A DNA stretch of 64,000 bases, taken from contig CM043956.1 in NCBI GenBank assembly GCA_014529385.2, positions 59,963,120 through 60,027,119 of the forward strand, read 5' to 3'. The notes under the pieces are model-generated. The model saw nothing but the letters and a program-made list of their open reading frames with translations. It had not been told where the DNA came from and did not search any database. The translations under genes were made by a program, and so were the position numbers. Below are positions 1-11,867 of the stretch, piece after piece (position 1 is the first letter of the stretch; the number at the start of each line of letters is the position of its first letter). This DNA comes from Adiantum capillus-veneris (Eukaryota > Streptophyta > Polypodiopsida > Polypodiales > Pteridaceae).

Positions 1-1060
1 CATAAGGGGATGCTATTGAGCAATTTTCTCTAAATTTAGGACTGAAGGCACATGGATCGCGATCCATGTTGGGCAATATTTTGGAAATCTGATGATATCA
101 TCTGGTAGGGTTCATCTTGATTATGACTTGGTCCAAAAAATTTGGAATTTAGATCAATGGTTTGACACTTGGGTTGAATTTTGGAAATCATGTACAGATT
201 TAGAGATTTTGGCTTTTTGAAGTGGATTTTGGGATTCAAATGGCTTGAAACTCTATGGCTTGGCTTTCTTGATCATACTAAATTAGATGGCATGGGTTTT
301 ACTTATATTGGGCAAAAAGGTACATGGATCGCGATCCATGTTGGAAAGAATTTTGATACAATTCTTGTGCACATTTGTTCCTATAGGTTTTCCTAGTACA
401 CTGGTGAAATTTTTTCAACTTTGGACATGTTTTTCCATAGTTTGCCCCATGTTTTAGTTTATGGCCATATTTTTTCTGTTTCGACCAAATCTGTTTCTGG
501 CAACCACTTTTGGAGTCATGTTTTGCCTAAGATCTCTCCTTGCTTTGATTTCTGATGATTTAGGTATGTAGTTCATAGCTTTTCTTGGTTCCTTGGCAAT
601 TTCCCCCAAACATTGAATTCTTTTGAGAAGGCAAACTGAATCCTGCAAGTTTCACCATTTTGCAAGTAAACTTTTGCTTAGTTTTGATCCCATCACCATT
701 CTTAGGTTACATTTGCTTGTTGATAGGCTTCAAGGAGAGTGTGAAGTTTCCCAAATAACTTTAGCAGTAATTTGACCAAAAAAACATTTGCAAACTGAAA
801 GTAGCAATCCAAATGGGTTTGATGATCTTTAGAGCTTTTTTGTGATTATTTTGCAACACCGGTACTATTTGTACATTGTCCAGCTAGTGAGCCACTTTTA
901 TCCTAATTTTTGCAAAAAGGAACATGGATCGCGATCCATGTTGAGATGCTTTTTGAAAAACCAGTCATAGGAGTTTGTTCCCGACCCTCTATTGTTGCTC
1001 CTGTAGAAGTTTCCATGATTTTAGGGTTTGGGGAACATGGATTGCGATCCATGTTCCAGC
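1..1060. repeat. Palindrome-bearing diverged tandem array, left cluster
   Basis: Four copies of a 20-bp palindrome with core CATGGATCGCGATCCATG lie at 50-69, 322-341, 922-941 and 1035-1054; the last has one changed base. The first two are 272 bp apart and the next is 600 bp on, about two further units. The upstream flank CAAAAAGG(T/A) is shared by the copies at 322 and 922 and by those near 8768 and 9333. Between copies the sequence is AT-rich and strongly diverged. Short coding frames crossing the palindrome all read W-I-A-I-H-V, a by-product of the palindrome and not a protein family. This is the same repeat family as the leader of element A. Confidence 0.8.
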
Positions 1061-2040
<980 letters not shown>

Positions 2041-2054
2041 AAATGATAATCCAG

Positions 2055-2075
2055 CCGCATTTCCTCCCTTCCTAG
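2055..2075 (-). other. Candidate polypurine tract of element A
   Basis: On the minus strand this reads CTAGGAAGGGAGGAAATG, a purine run after the last ORF of element A. Element B has a similar CTAGGAGAGGGGGAAGG at the equivalent place (25776-25792), which supports homologous 3' ends. The expected LTR start after it was not located. Confidence 0.5.
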
Positions 2076-2101
2076 AGTGAGTCATCCGTGACGAACATGT
2101 G

Positions 2102-2638
2102 TCAGAGTGCTTGGGAATAAAGTGTGTGTCTATGCATAGCCGTATAGTGTGGCTCTTTGATGCTGATGGAGGATATGCATGGGAAAACAAAATGTTGTGC
2201 AAGAGATAGATGCTGAACAATATTTTCAGTGGCTGTTGGTGGCGAGGTTTCTTGGAAGCTGCATGGTCCAAACAATAGTAATTGTAGAAGACGCGCTCTG
2301 TGTTTAACTGTGACCTGCAAAAGTTTTGATGCTGCCGGTGGGGTTGCTTTTTGGCACTTTTTGGGTTGCCATCGAAATTGCTTAGGTATGGATCCGCTAG
2401 AAGAGGCATCATGAAGGCGAGGTTGTTTTGGTTGCCATACCCATTTGAGTGTGTTTGGATGTCGAAGATAGTGGTCGATTGGGTTAGGCCATTTGACAAC
2501 AGCGGTGGGCAATTTGTGGTGGTTTAATTTCTGTGTAGGCAATGTAGATTTACGCATATTGGTTTGTTGTTTAGGTATCCACAATTGCCTAGGCTTGGTT
2601 TCCATGATTGATTTCTTAACCCATATTTTCGTGACCAT
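2102..2638 (-). pseudogene. 3' ORF of element A with W-V/I-P-K motifs
   Basis: A 178-codon minus-strand frame beginning M-V-T-K-I-W-V-K-K. It is basic and rich in P, Q, H and T, with three spaced aromatic motifs: KIWVKK, RQLWIPKQ and KWVWQPKQ. I know of no catalytic domain with this pattern. Element B has the same arrangement at 25200-25400 (RQIWVPK, SQIWVPK, RWVWKPK), also directly after a retropepsin-like domain. The spacing and basic composition would suit a nucleic-acid-binding or Gag-like tail, but that is inference. The link to AP2 upstream requires a frame change, so the ORF is probably broken. Confidence 0.55.
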
Positions 2639-2761
2639 GGTGGTGGATGATCGCTGAGCTGTTGCATGTGGAGATGGTAGAGGTTCCTCCTATACATGGT
2701 CCGTTTGTATGAATGGCGTGGTGAAAGATTGGCCCTCGTGTTCGATGAGTAAAGCGTTGTC

Positions 2762-3139
2762 CTACCAGTTTGGTGTGGCTTGATAAGTGTGCATCCACGG
2801 CACTCCCACAATAACTACTTCATTAAGATGTTGATCTTCGACCACATGAAATTGATGTGGATAAAATGTCCCATCAATGTTGATTGGCAAATTTATGTGG
2901 CCTAGACTGTCCATAGTACCTTTGTTTGTGACTTTGAACCCTATAGTGTTGGGCATTAGAGGTTCCTGTGTGATTTTTCTAAAAGTTGAGTAGTTAACCA
3001 CATTAGCTTTGGCCCCTGTGCCCACTAACTCTCTTTTGGTGGTGCCGTCGGCAAGTTGTAACTGAACGTGTAGATCCATTCCTCCTAACCATGTAGCCGC
3101 CGTTTGCATGGATGCTATTGGAGCATTCTTAATAGCCAC
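2762..3139 (-). pseudogene. Second retropepsin-like domain (AP2) of element A
   Basis: The 125-residue frame has the layout of a retroviral-type aspartic protease. A strand with QLADG is followed by the active-site turn LVGTGAKANVV, a flap region, and a C-terminal VVIVGVPWMHTYQA matching the conserved (I/L)LGxPW(L/M) segment. The catalytic aspartate is replaced: GTGA stands where D-T-G-A is expected. The homologue in element B (24800-25080) keeps the aspartate (DIGA) but has lost the threonine and gained stops. The domain lies 3' of a first protease (AP1, 3415-4146), so the element carried two. Inactive as read. Confidence 0.7.
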
Positions 3140-3414
3140 GTCCTGTTGTTCTTTCCTCTGGAAGCTTGCTTGTTCCCTATGTTTTAATATTCTGAGTTTG
3201 GCTTCCTACTGTGCTTGACGTCTGCACTGAGCTGCTGCATGGAGTGTTCCGAGTTCTTCTGGTGTCAGCGGACAAGGTCTTTTGGTCTTCTTCTTAATCC
3301 ATTTGGACAAGTTCTCTTACAAAGATATTGTCCAATATGCGTCGGCACTCGGCCACCCCTTCTTTGTCAGGTACGGTCTTCCTTTGTCTTTGGAGTTAGG
3401 TGGATATTCATCAC
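3140..3414 (-). other. Linker between AP1 and AP2
   Basis: No domain seen in any frame. This is where RT, RNase H and integrase would have to be if the element were complete; the interval is far too short. Confidence 0.5.
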
Positions 3415-4146
3415 CTAGAATGGAATGATAGCATACCCTTCCTCATCATAGAATTTGGTGACGGTCACCTCGTTTACACAAACATCAAGATTAGCTAGTA
3501 TTTGTTGCCATCCAAACGGTTCGAACGTCTCTTTTGGAAAAGGCTTTGGTATGTATGCTTTGTCTTGTGCAGTCCTATCAAGAATGCAGTCTTCCTGTTT
3601 TAGACTTCCACAATCCAAAGCTTCTCCTGTCCATTGGTGAGCTTTGTTCTGGAGCCAAGCCGGTATTCCTCCTTCTTGGTCAGTTGTGGAATGCAAGTCT
3701 TCTGCTGGGGTTCTTTCTATGTCTCTATAGCTATGATCTATGACACCAATTTTCATAGTGACATCCTTGTTCCTGAGATAGATATAGTCATAGCCCCAAT
3801 CTTGCACCATTTTGAGCTGACGCATGCCAAGTATGATGTCGAAATTACTGTTCTCATCGAAATTCATAATAGCGAAGGTGTATTCATATGCAATTCCATA
3901 AGAGTTTACTAGAATCTGCTCCAAGATGCCAATAGGTCTCTCCAGGTACCCATCCGCTAGTTGAAGTTTCATTCTACTTTTCCTTAGAGCAGGTTTTCCC
4001 CACTTTTTCCACATTGCTTTGGTGGCCATGGCAATTCTCGCTCCACTATCCAATATCACTACCAATTTTACGTCCTTGTACTCTATCGGTACGATAGTAT
4101 TTCCTTCTTCACCTTCACAATAGTCCCCTACCTTGTTTACTGGCAC
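3415..4146 (-). pseudogene. First retropepsin-like domain (AP1) of element A with C-terminal extension
   Basis: The 243-residue frame contains an aspartic protease. The active-site turn is VVILDSGARIAMATKAMW with D-S-G-A intact, then KLQLADGYLERPIG in the flap region and FDIILGMRQLKMV at the position of the ILGxPW segment. In Ty3/gypsy elements this enzyme cleaves the Gag-Pol polyprotein. About 100 residues follow with no match I recognise. The frame lies downstream of the zinc-knuckle gag on the same strand, as expected. It is the best preserved coding part of element A, but gag upstream is frameshifted, so it cannot be made as part of an intact polyprotein. Confidence 0.7.
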
Positions 4147-4586
4147 TGGCTCATGTTTAGTTTGCTTCGAGGGTTGTGTCTTTAGTGTGTTTCAAGAAGC
4201 CTTGGGTGAAGGAATTACCAGCCCTATGTTTTCCAAATTTTTTGCGACCTCGTCCCAAAGATGCAGTCTAATATTCAGTAACTCTGATAGAGTCAATGTA
4301 CAATGGATAGGGGATGACATCAGCTCGTGAGAAGAGTTTTAGTATCCATCATCTTAGGATTGGCTTTCCATTGAGATGGGACTTTCCTTACCTCAGATCA
4401 AGTTTCAGGGTTACCAATAAATGAAGGTAAAGTCTTCAACGACTGTGGTTTACAGTCTTCCAATATCGATATGCCAGCATCGCCATACAATGATCGGATG
4501 TCATTTGGGTAGAGCTCATGCTCCAAGTGGAATTCTGGGATAGGAGCTGACACAAGTGTGGCACTTCCATCGTTTCTATTCCTAAT

Positions 4587-5115
4587 CTATTCCCATAGCT
4601 CTTGAGGCCATTGTTCTTCTACCTTCGGAATTGGCAGTGGTACTTGAGAATGCATTCCATCTCTTGTATTGGCTACCATCTTCGTATCCAACGGTGTTTC
4701 GTCTACAAGATTGGGTAGGTTATTCACTTCGATTTCCCTCGCCTCTAACTCCTGAATCTTTTCTCGTATGAGTACCTCGATTTTTGGAGTCGTAGGAACT
4801 GATCGTTCCATAAACGCTTGAGCGGCTTGAATGAGCTTTTTGCACATCTTTAGCCTCTCTTTCTCATAGCTTGGATGAGGGTATGTTAACCATCTATCCT
4901 CTTGGGTTTGGTTAAGCTTTAGCCTTGCCTCGTAAGATTTCGAAAGGTTCAAACGCCTTGTCTACTAAGACTGACCCTCCTGATGGTAGTTTCAACGGTT
5001 TCTTTATGTCGTTTTTGCCCTTAAGGTCTCTTTCCCTTTAAAGTTGTTCCTCTATTTTCAGCAATTTGGTTTCCAATGCCGTTTTTTCCTTTTCTCTTTT
5101 GGCTTTCATCTTGTT
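4587..5115 (-). pseudogene. Gag-protease linker of element A
   Basis: A 121-residue frame (4587-4952) and the in-between sequence are rich in K, E and Q. They include a stretch likely to form a coiled coil (EVLIREKIQELEAREIEV) between the zinc-knuckle region and AP1. No enzyme motif is seen. Stops and a frame change separate it from the frame ending at 5116. Confidence 0.45.
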
Positions 5116-5826
5116 TCATTTCACCTTCCAGGATTTTTTAAGGGTTCGGACAGACAAGTTGTCCATCTCTGTTTGGCTAGTTGGGACATTCCTTGCTACC
5201 TCATGTGCTTGAGCTCTAGTGACTGCGTTTATCAGAATGTTTGATTTTGTTTCTGATCCACTTGAGCTTGGCACAATCCCTATTTTGTTCATGGTTGCTT
5301 TTCCTTTGTTTTCGGGGTTTTTTGGGCAGTGTGGAATAAGATGGTCGGTCGTGCATCCGTCACAGAATCCAAAAAAGTTCACCCGCTCATCTTTGTTTGG
5401 ACAAACTCTAGCCCAATGATCACCGCCACATTGGTAGCATGGTCCTACACGTGGTGGAGAAGCTTGTGGAGATCCCATCGATTGTCCTGTTCTAGGAGGG
5501 TACCCTCTAGGTTTGTAGCCTTGATTTTCCATAAACATGAGCATATTCTCATCAACCAAGTAATGATTTTTGGTTGGTTGTGCTATGTATGAGGGCTCGG
5601 GAATTTCTTCCGGAATTATCCATGGATTATGTCCCTCTGGAGCATATGCATTCCTATCAATTTCCCTTTCATAAGTATTGTCTGAATCTTCTGGGTATGA
5701 GACTACCTGGATCATCCTCTGATCAGAAGATGGTTCTATGGGTTGAGAAATCCTTACCATAGCCCTTTTCTCCTGGGGTAAAAGAGGTCGATGTCCCAAC
5801 ACAGGTTGAGCTTTTTTCTTACCCAA
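5116..5826 (-). pseudogene. Gag nucleocapsid region with two tandem zinc knuckles, element A
   Basis: This 236-residue frame has two CX2CX4HX4C zinc knuckles close together: CYQCGGDHWARVC and, about 15 residues on, CDGCTTDHLIPHC. Zinc knuckles of this type bind nucleic acid in Gag proteins and package element RNA. The N-terminal part is proline- and charge-rich (PEDSDNTYEREIDRNAY). Most plant gypsy gags I know have one knuckle, so two are worth noting. The C-terminal LINAVTRAQAHE resembles the usual run-up to a gypsy protease. Upstream gag (5842-6840) is in another frame. Confidence 0.7.
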
Positions 5827-5841
5827 GATTGTGTTATTATG

Positions 5842-6840
5842 TCACACTTGGTACCGTGGAGGGGGCGGAAGTTTTTGTCCCCCATATGGTATGTATTGTC
5901 TCTCTCTAACATAGTTACGATTATAGAAACATTCATGAGTTTCGTGGTTTGTCCATTTTTGTTCTGTAGCACACCATTTCAATATTTGTTGTGCGTTTAC
6001 TCTTGGCCTTTGTTGAAGGTTGCTCCACTGGGTTGGACAATCTCCTCCACAAGTATCGCATTTTCGAGTGGGCGGTTGTCGTGTGTTTGGGTTCGTCCTG
6101 TTTCCTTGGTTTATCCTCCAGACCACTTCCTCGACCATTCGATCAATGTCCGTCACAGTTGGGTTTTGCCCTGCCAATTTTGTCGTGGACTCACTTGTGG
6201 TTGAAGAGGTGCTACTAGTCCCCTGATCTGTGTCTTCAATCACCTTCCCATATGCTTTGCAGTTATCTACAAGATACAACGCCTGTTTTGTGACTTGATC
6301 AAAGGTTTCACATGCTTTCAGGTGCAAGTCCTTTTTGAGCATGTCATTTTGCAATCCCTCTATGAAGAGGACTGATAGTCTTTCATCCTGAGGTAGTTCT
6401 CGAGCAGGGCATCTTTCTATGTACTACTTGAAACGAAGCGATGCTCCTTCACTTTCTCTTTTCCTTTTGCCTAAATGCATAGATCTGGGAGACAATGTTA
6501 CGCTTGATCCCTCTTTTTGAGCATTCCTCAGCGTCAAAAAAGTTGCTCAATACGTGGGAATTCCAAGCTGTTTAATGGTTGGAACCAAGTCAGGGTAGTA
6601 CCTTCCAATGTCAACCCAAATCCTTCATATTGAGTGTGGAAATCAGTTAGCTATTCCGCTCTCAATACTTGTTTGAAGATTGAAACATGGGCATACGGAT
6701 CTCCAGATCCATTATACTATTTGGGTAAGTATTTTTCCACCTGAGATGGTCGCATACGCCTAGCCTTTGCAACCATTCTAACAACTCCTGGTCCCCATGG
6801 TGTGGCTTCTCTTGGTTCATAATCTCCTCTTGGTACTAAC
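5842..6840 (-). pseudogene. Gag capsid-like region of element A
   Basis: Translated across frames on the minus strand, this region has Retrotrans_gag-like segments: YNGSGDPYAHVSIFKQVLRAE, LEGTTLTWFQPL, then SEGASLRFK and LFIEGLQNDM. The order matches plant gypsy gag (F.G..DP..H, T....A..WF, ...L..RF, F..GL). A cysteine/histidine cluster (CDTCGGDC ... WCATEQKW ... HETHEC) follows near 5900-6000. In-frame stops around 6427 and 6715 and at least one frameshift break it. Confidence 0.6.
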
Positions 6841-6856
6841 AGTGGCATCCTATCCA

Positions 6857-7888
6857 CTATACGTTCATCAAGTCGATCTCGTGTAATATCAGAGGGATTC
6901 CATTGGTGTAACTGAATTCAGGAACAGTACTATCCCTATGTGTGTTCATGGAAGCCCTAGTCGTCATCGATCCTAAAGGTTCTATTTTTGGAACTCGTTC
7001 ATGTCCATAAGATTCCTCCACTCTGGTTCTCAAGGGGCTCTCAAGTGCAGTCTCAGGTCTGATGTGAGTAGTCGTGGTTTTTAACTCTTTTGGATTTACG
7101 TAGTATTGGTGGAGTGGTCCTCCAAAATATGTATATCTCTCTAACTCCTTCCAATCCATTGGATAGTACTTTCGACCATACTTGTCCATTATGACCACAT
7201 GCCTACTTCTGCCCTCCGTGTACATATAAACATACAAGTTTTTCCGGTCTATTAATTCTTTGATGCGGGGCTCGTCACATCTGTAATAGAGTGTTTGTTC
7301 TCCATTATTGAACTTATAAAGCCCCACATATATGTTGTCTGTGTTAAGGTGCTCTGTCTCATTGGTGCATCTAAGTACCGCTCTTTTGTTTCTCTATTTT
7401 GGGTGGTGCATCGGCCAGCTCATTATCTACTTTTTCCTTGGTGCCACTCATTCCCCATTTATCCACAATAAAAGGGTTATGAACCACTAGGTACATCATT
7501 CCCTCTCGGTCGAAATATCTATCCTCATCATAATCAACATCTACAAGGTCTCTGAACTCGCTCGGCTTATTTTCCAGCTTAACACAGTAGCGGTCCATTC
7601 CATCCTTATAGATTTGGCTTTAAGCACATTTTCAAATTGAAACTTCAAATACAACAATTTCACATCAAATGTAGGCTTAGAAGGACCTGCACCCATCAAA
7701 TTTGTTTCCTTAGGGTCTGACTTGTTAGAATCTTCAGTCATGAGGCCGTATGATCTCTCAGATGAAGTGTCAGAGAAACTCTCCTCTAAAATGGGTTCCA
7801 AAGGCGGCAGTGGTCTCTGATTCACACTTTCTTCTATTGAGTGATTACTCCCTTGATCAAAGATGTTGGGGTTCCTATTCTGGTACAA
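6857..7888 (-). pseudogene. N-terminal extension of gag, element A
   Basis: Three overlapping minus-strand frames (7888-7541, 7598-7371, 7327-6857) read as one acidic protein broken by a frameshift near 7570 and a stop near 7371. Visible features are acidic, serine-rich sequence (SFSDTSSERSYG), DVDYDEDRYFDREGMMYLVV, and a tyrosine-rich part (LYYRCDEPRIKELIDRKNLYVYMY). No domain is recognised. A long N-terminal region before the capsid domain is seen in some large plant gypsy elements; here the assignment rests on position between leader and capsid. Confidence 0.45.
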
Positions 7889-7889
7889 T

Positions 7890-8199
7890 CTTCTTTATCG
7901 TAGATTCATGAATAATTGGTTACAAAAAAATCCAAACCAAGTTACCTCATTAAATAGTTTGAATCTCCCGTTTGATCTTGCTTGTTGGGTAGTATCTTCT
8001 AGTACCTACAACCTGTCAAGAATTTTCTTGATAGTTTTAATCTTATAGCTGTTCTTGTTAGTTCTTGCTTTTGTTCGACAAAACTTAGCACACAATTCCC
8101 TACACAACCTCAACAATTTTGATCCAATTTCAATTTTGAAAGAAGCACCAGGTTTCTATGGACTAGCTCCTTGTATGGTAAGTTTCTTTCTCTATTCTG
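7890..8199. other. Gag-proximal part of element A leader
   Basis: Non-coding. The segment at about 8117-8200 resembles 8385-8470 (CCAATTTCAA, then G-rich and CTAGCT segments), showing that the tandem repeat unit extends beyond the palindromes. Confidence 0.5.
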
Positions 8200-9360
8200 A
8201 CTCAGAGGTACATGGATCGTGATCCATGTTGAGAAGCCAATTGAACTTTGTTGATATCATCAGATTAAACATGATTAAGAGGTCTTCCAGTACCAATTTT
8301 TTTTAAATGAATCTCTGGATTGGAGGCTAAGTTGATTTTGTCACTTTGTCTGAGCTTCTGTGAGTTCTGAGCTGTTAGAATGGTTTTTTGCATCCAATTT
8401 CAACTCTGGAAGGACCACTAGACTCTCTGTGATGCCCTCTAGCTATGGTAATAGTTTGGTATCAATTTGTGTTAGGGGAACATGGATCGCGATCCATGTT
8501 CCTTTGTGTCAAAATACACTGAATTTTGTCCCACATCTAGTCCTTGGCCTAGTGATGCTGACTATATGGTTTTTGAATGCCTTAAATCTTTTTCGGACAG
8601 ACAAAAGTCAGCTTTAGGGTTTATTTCAGTGGTTTTCCCCTTGATCTGATTTTTGCCACCTTCTACCCTCTTTTTTAAATTTTCTGATAAGGGTCCAATA
8701 GGATAAAGTGCTCCAATTGTTATCACTTCCCTGCTCTTCTTTTATCAGCTCAAACTTCCAAAAAGGTACATGGATCGTGATCCATGTTTGGCAAGATTTT
8801 CGATTGACACTTTGAGCTGATCACACAAGGTATGATGATGCTATTCCCCAAGTCTTTTTGGATTTGGTCAGTTTTTTCCAAGTGAGAAGCAGGATTTTGT
8901 GTCTGTTTTGCGGTTTTTTGCAAACCACTCCTTTTCTGGTATTTTGACCAGCTTTTTTCACTTTTTGTCTATGGATCCTTTTGGAAAAGTTGTTCAACTA
9001 GTAATCAGGAGTACACTGGTCAAATCTTAATGTCAGATGTCTACCTAGAACATGGATCGCGATCCATGTTGGGAAGCACCTGGGCATGAAATTTGGTTCT
9101 GTTGATTCCTTGCTTCTAATTGATCCCAATTCTCATCCCTTTTTGGATTTGGGCAAATAAAAGTTTAGTTTTTCCATTTTTTTCTTTTTTTCCAAGGTTT
9201 TGGTCTGCTCACCCCAATCTTTTGATTTTTATCATCTTCTAGCCCTGTTTTTTTCACCAAACTCAAGGTTCTGATGCCTGAGAGCCTGTTCTAAGCAGAG
9301 GAAATGATTTTAGCACATTTTGCCAAAAAGGTACATGGATCGCGATCCATGTTTGGCAAG
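8200..9360. repeat. ~280-bp tandem array with conserved palindrome in element A leader
   Basis: Five copies of the 20-bp palindrome start at 8210, 8480, 8768, 9050 and 9333, giving spacings of 270, 288, 282 and 283 bp. The copies at 8210 and 8768 have T instead of C at the centre; the others are perfect. Spacers are much more diverged than the palindromes, though short matches such as AGTACACTGGT near 9011 and 394 are kept. Tandem repeats in untranslated regions are known in Tat/Ogre-type elements. Conservation of the palindrome against a decayed background is the odd part. Confidence 0.85.
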
Positions 9361-9846
9361 CAAATTGACAGTTTTTAGCACAGTATTTTCCAACAAGTGT
9401 TTTTATCCCCTTTTTGGAAGTTTTACTGTGTTTGGTCCAGTTTTGAAGCTCTGACCATCATTTCTTCAATGTTTCCAAGTTATTGTCTTCAACACCAAAC
9501 TAAGGTTTTTGACAATTTTTTCCTCGATCCTTTTGGTCCTAACCTACTCCTATAACTGAAATGAATATGCAAACAGAACTGAACTTAACAGTACGGAAAT
9601 AACAACAACGTGTGTGCCCTTTCAAAGCATGTGAAAAATCAAAGCGAAATACTATCTTGTACTTCACTCACAACTTTCTTTGCTCTTAAGGAATAGCAGT
9701 GGCTAGTCTCGGACTCCAGTCTCAATCAAGCACTAAACCTACATCTAGCTGCTTCACTGTCTATGGGTAAGCAAAACGGGTATCAAAAGCTTGAAGGGAG
9801 ATTTTTTGTTTTTTGTACACTAAGTCACTCACCACCTAAGGACCGG
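9361..9846. other. Leader between PBS and palindrome array
   Basis: Non-coding, AT-rich; no feature recognised. Confidence 0.4.
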
Positions 9847-9866
9847 TTTCCCCGACAACGGCACCA
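9847..9866 (-). other. Primer-binding site of element A
   Basis: On the minus strand this reads TGGTGCCGTTGTCGGGGAAA. It differs at two positions from TGGCGCCGTTGCCGGGGA, the common plant gypsy primer site complementary to the 3' end of tRNA-Asp. It is one base from a TG dinucleotide that would be the inner LTR end. Confidence 0.8.
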
Positions 9867-9867
9867 A

Positions 9868-10722
9868 TGTCGCCGCGACGGACGTCTGCAGCATAGCTCT
9901 TTGTACTAACATAATGTCAATATGCAAGGAAGCGACTCGGGATGGGGCACGGAGACTTAATGAGAGTGTCAATCTCACCAAAGTGAAGTCAAGGGCTACT
10001 CGTTCTACGACAAAAGCAAATCAACCACTTCCTTGTCAGACAATCAGTATGCGTCCAATCTCACCACTTAACGTCCTCACGCATTTTCGGTATCCAAACG
10101 AATCTGGAATGCCACAAAACTTAAGGAGAGGTATCACAACACTTATGGGCTCAATCCTACCAAGTTCTGTCACCATATGAGAAGGTACATAAATCACGAT
10201 CCATCACAAAAAATGGACAGAAAACTGAAACAGAAGTACTTGGAAAGATCTTCCTTAATCATAGAAACACTTATCCATGGTCAAAACATCAAAAAGCAAC
10301 CATTTTAACCCCCAAATCAATGCATTTAGCTCACAAACAATACGTCATGAACCACAGCAGAATTGGAAATGATAACACTTAGATTGTAGAGCAAGAGACA
10401 AGGAGCGCAATGTGTTATTCGGAATAGAATTCTGATTACCAACTCAGGAGAAAAGAAGATTACAAGTTGTAGTCACAAGAGCCTCCATAGTGCAGGTTTT
10501 TTACTTCCTCCAGCTAATGATACTTCTTTTCTCAAAACTAAGGGTTTTGACTTTAAAAGTTAGGAGGCTTTCCCATGGCCATCCGGCCTCTTACAAGGGT
10601 GTAGAATTAGAGAAATAAAGAGGGTATTGTCTAATCACATCATGATTACAACTCATCTTAGGCTGAATTACATGGTTTTTTTCAAAAAAATAGAGTGTCC
10701 ACAGGGTTTAGTGTGCATACGT
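9868..10722 (-). mobile_element. 5' LTR of element A (outer end not resolved)
   Basis: Begins TGTCGCCGCGACGG on the plus strand, i.e. the LTR ends ...CA next to the PBS. The outer boundary is not visible and the region is cut off by element C1 at 10723. It contains a decayed palindrome copy (10187-10206). No coding content. Confidence 0.5.
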
Positions 10723-11865
10723 TGTGAGCGGGATGGAAACACACACAACGCCTCTATAATGACCCGAAACACACTCTTGGGATGATACACACACACATTA
10801 TGGGGCACGACTCGGCTTACACAACCAGCCTGGCCGAGACAGGAAACACACAGACGGAGTGAGAAGAGAGAGATTTCCCACTTGCCCACTCAACACTCAC
10901 ACATACACACTCACACACACACTTTCAATTCAGCTCAAAGGAGGCAAATTGCTATTGTTTATACTCAATGAAGCTCATCCCAACACCAATGGGGCAAATA
11001 GTTTACACAGTATTGAGGAAATACACCAGATACAACCACAAAGTTAAGCAGAGGCTTCACTCACCGGAGAAGATTACGCAAAAAAATAGCAGAAAATCTG
11101 TGAGGAATTTGGCAAAATGGACAGTGCCATTGCGTCCGGAACGCCCAAAAACCCCACTCTACAATGTCACAGTGCTCAAATCCGACCTCGGATAAGCAGT
11201 TTAGGGCCAAAAAATGCTCCAAAAACAGCAAAAACACACTTGCGGCTGTCCCTCCTCTCTTCTCCACGTTTTTTTCTGGTCTGCTCTCCCTTTTTTCAGT
11301 TCCCACACTTATCTTTATTAGTTGGGCACCCGTGGCCTTTTAGATGACCTCAAACGGACCCCGAACAGGCCAAAAACTGACCTCGCAGTGCATAGTTGTC
11401 ACCTTTTTGCATCATCCGCATGCCTGGCACTCAGTTTTTCCAAATAATGCATCCCGCAACCACGTGAAGTGGCCCCAAAAAGTGATCCTCATGATGACCT
11501 TTCTGCATAAGTATCACAATAAAACACCCACGTCGTGTCCATACTTCTCCGCGTGCAAGTATTGACCCCGTTCGACCTCCTGATGCCACTCGATGCCATC
11601 TGACGCACCTGCTTACCTCATGTCGTCGGCCTGCAGATAGCTTCCTCGAGACGTTGTACGCGCAACCAACTCCTCCTTATTGTAGGAAAAACACAGTGGT
11701 ACTGGTAATAGTGAAAATCGATGCACTATGTACACCATGTCCTACCTGTACACATGTGGGACCCACATAACCACCTGGCTAAGGAAAATCGGCAATTCTT
11801 TATTTGATGCACCATGCATGTATATGTACATATGCGCAATCCCTTGCTCCAAAAAACTCCTGACA
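10723..11865 (-). repeat. 3' LTR of C1
   Basis: 1143 bp, very similar to 17633-18782. It begins TGTGAGCGGG on the plus strand and ends ...CTCCTGACA. The outer third holds CA-rich tracts. The coding frames seen in it (10668-10889, 11061-11306) recur in the other LTRs and look incidental. Confidence 0.92.
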
Positions 11866-11867
11866 TA

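Noticed and set aside
2102-2638. Envelope-like gene at the 3' end of element A
   Set aside because: No signal peptide, transmembrane segment or cysteine pattern; basic and W-P-K-rich instead.
8200-9360. CRISPR-like array
   Set aside because: Repeats are 20-bp palindromes about 280 bp apart in eukaryotic retroelement DNA; no cas genes, and spacer lengths far exceed CRISPR spacers.
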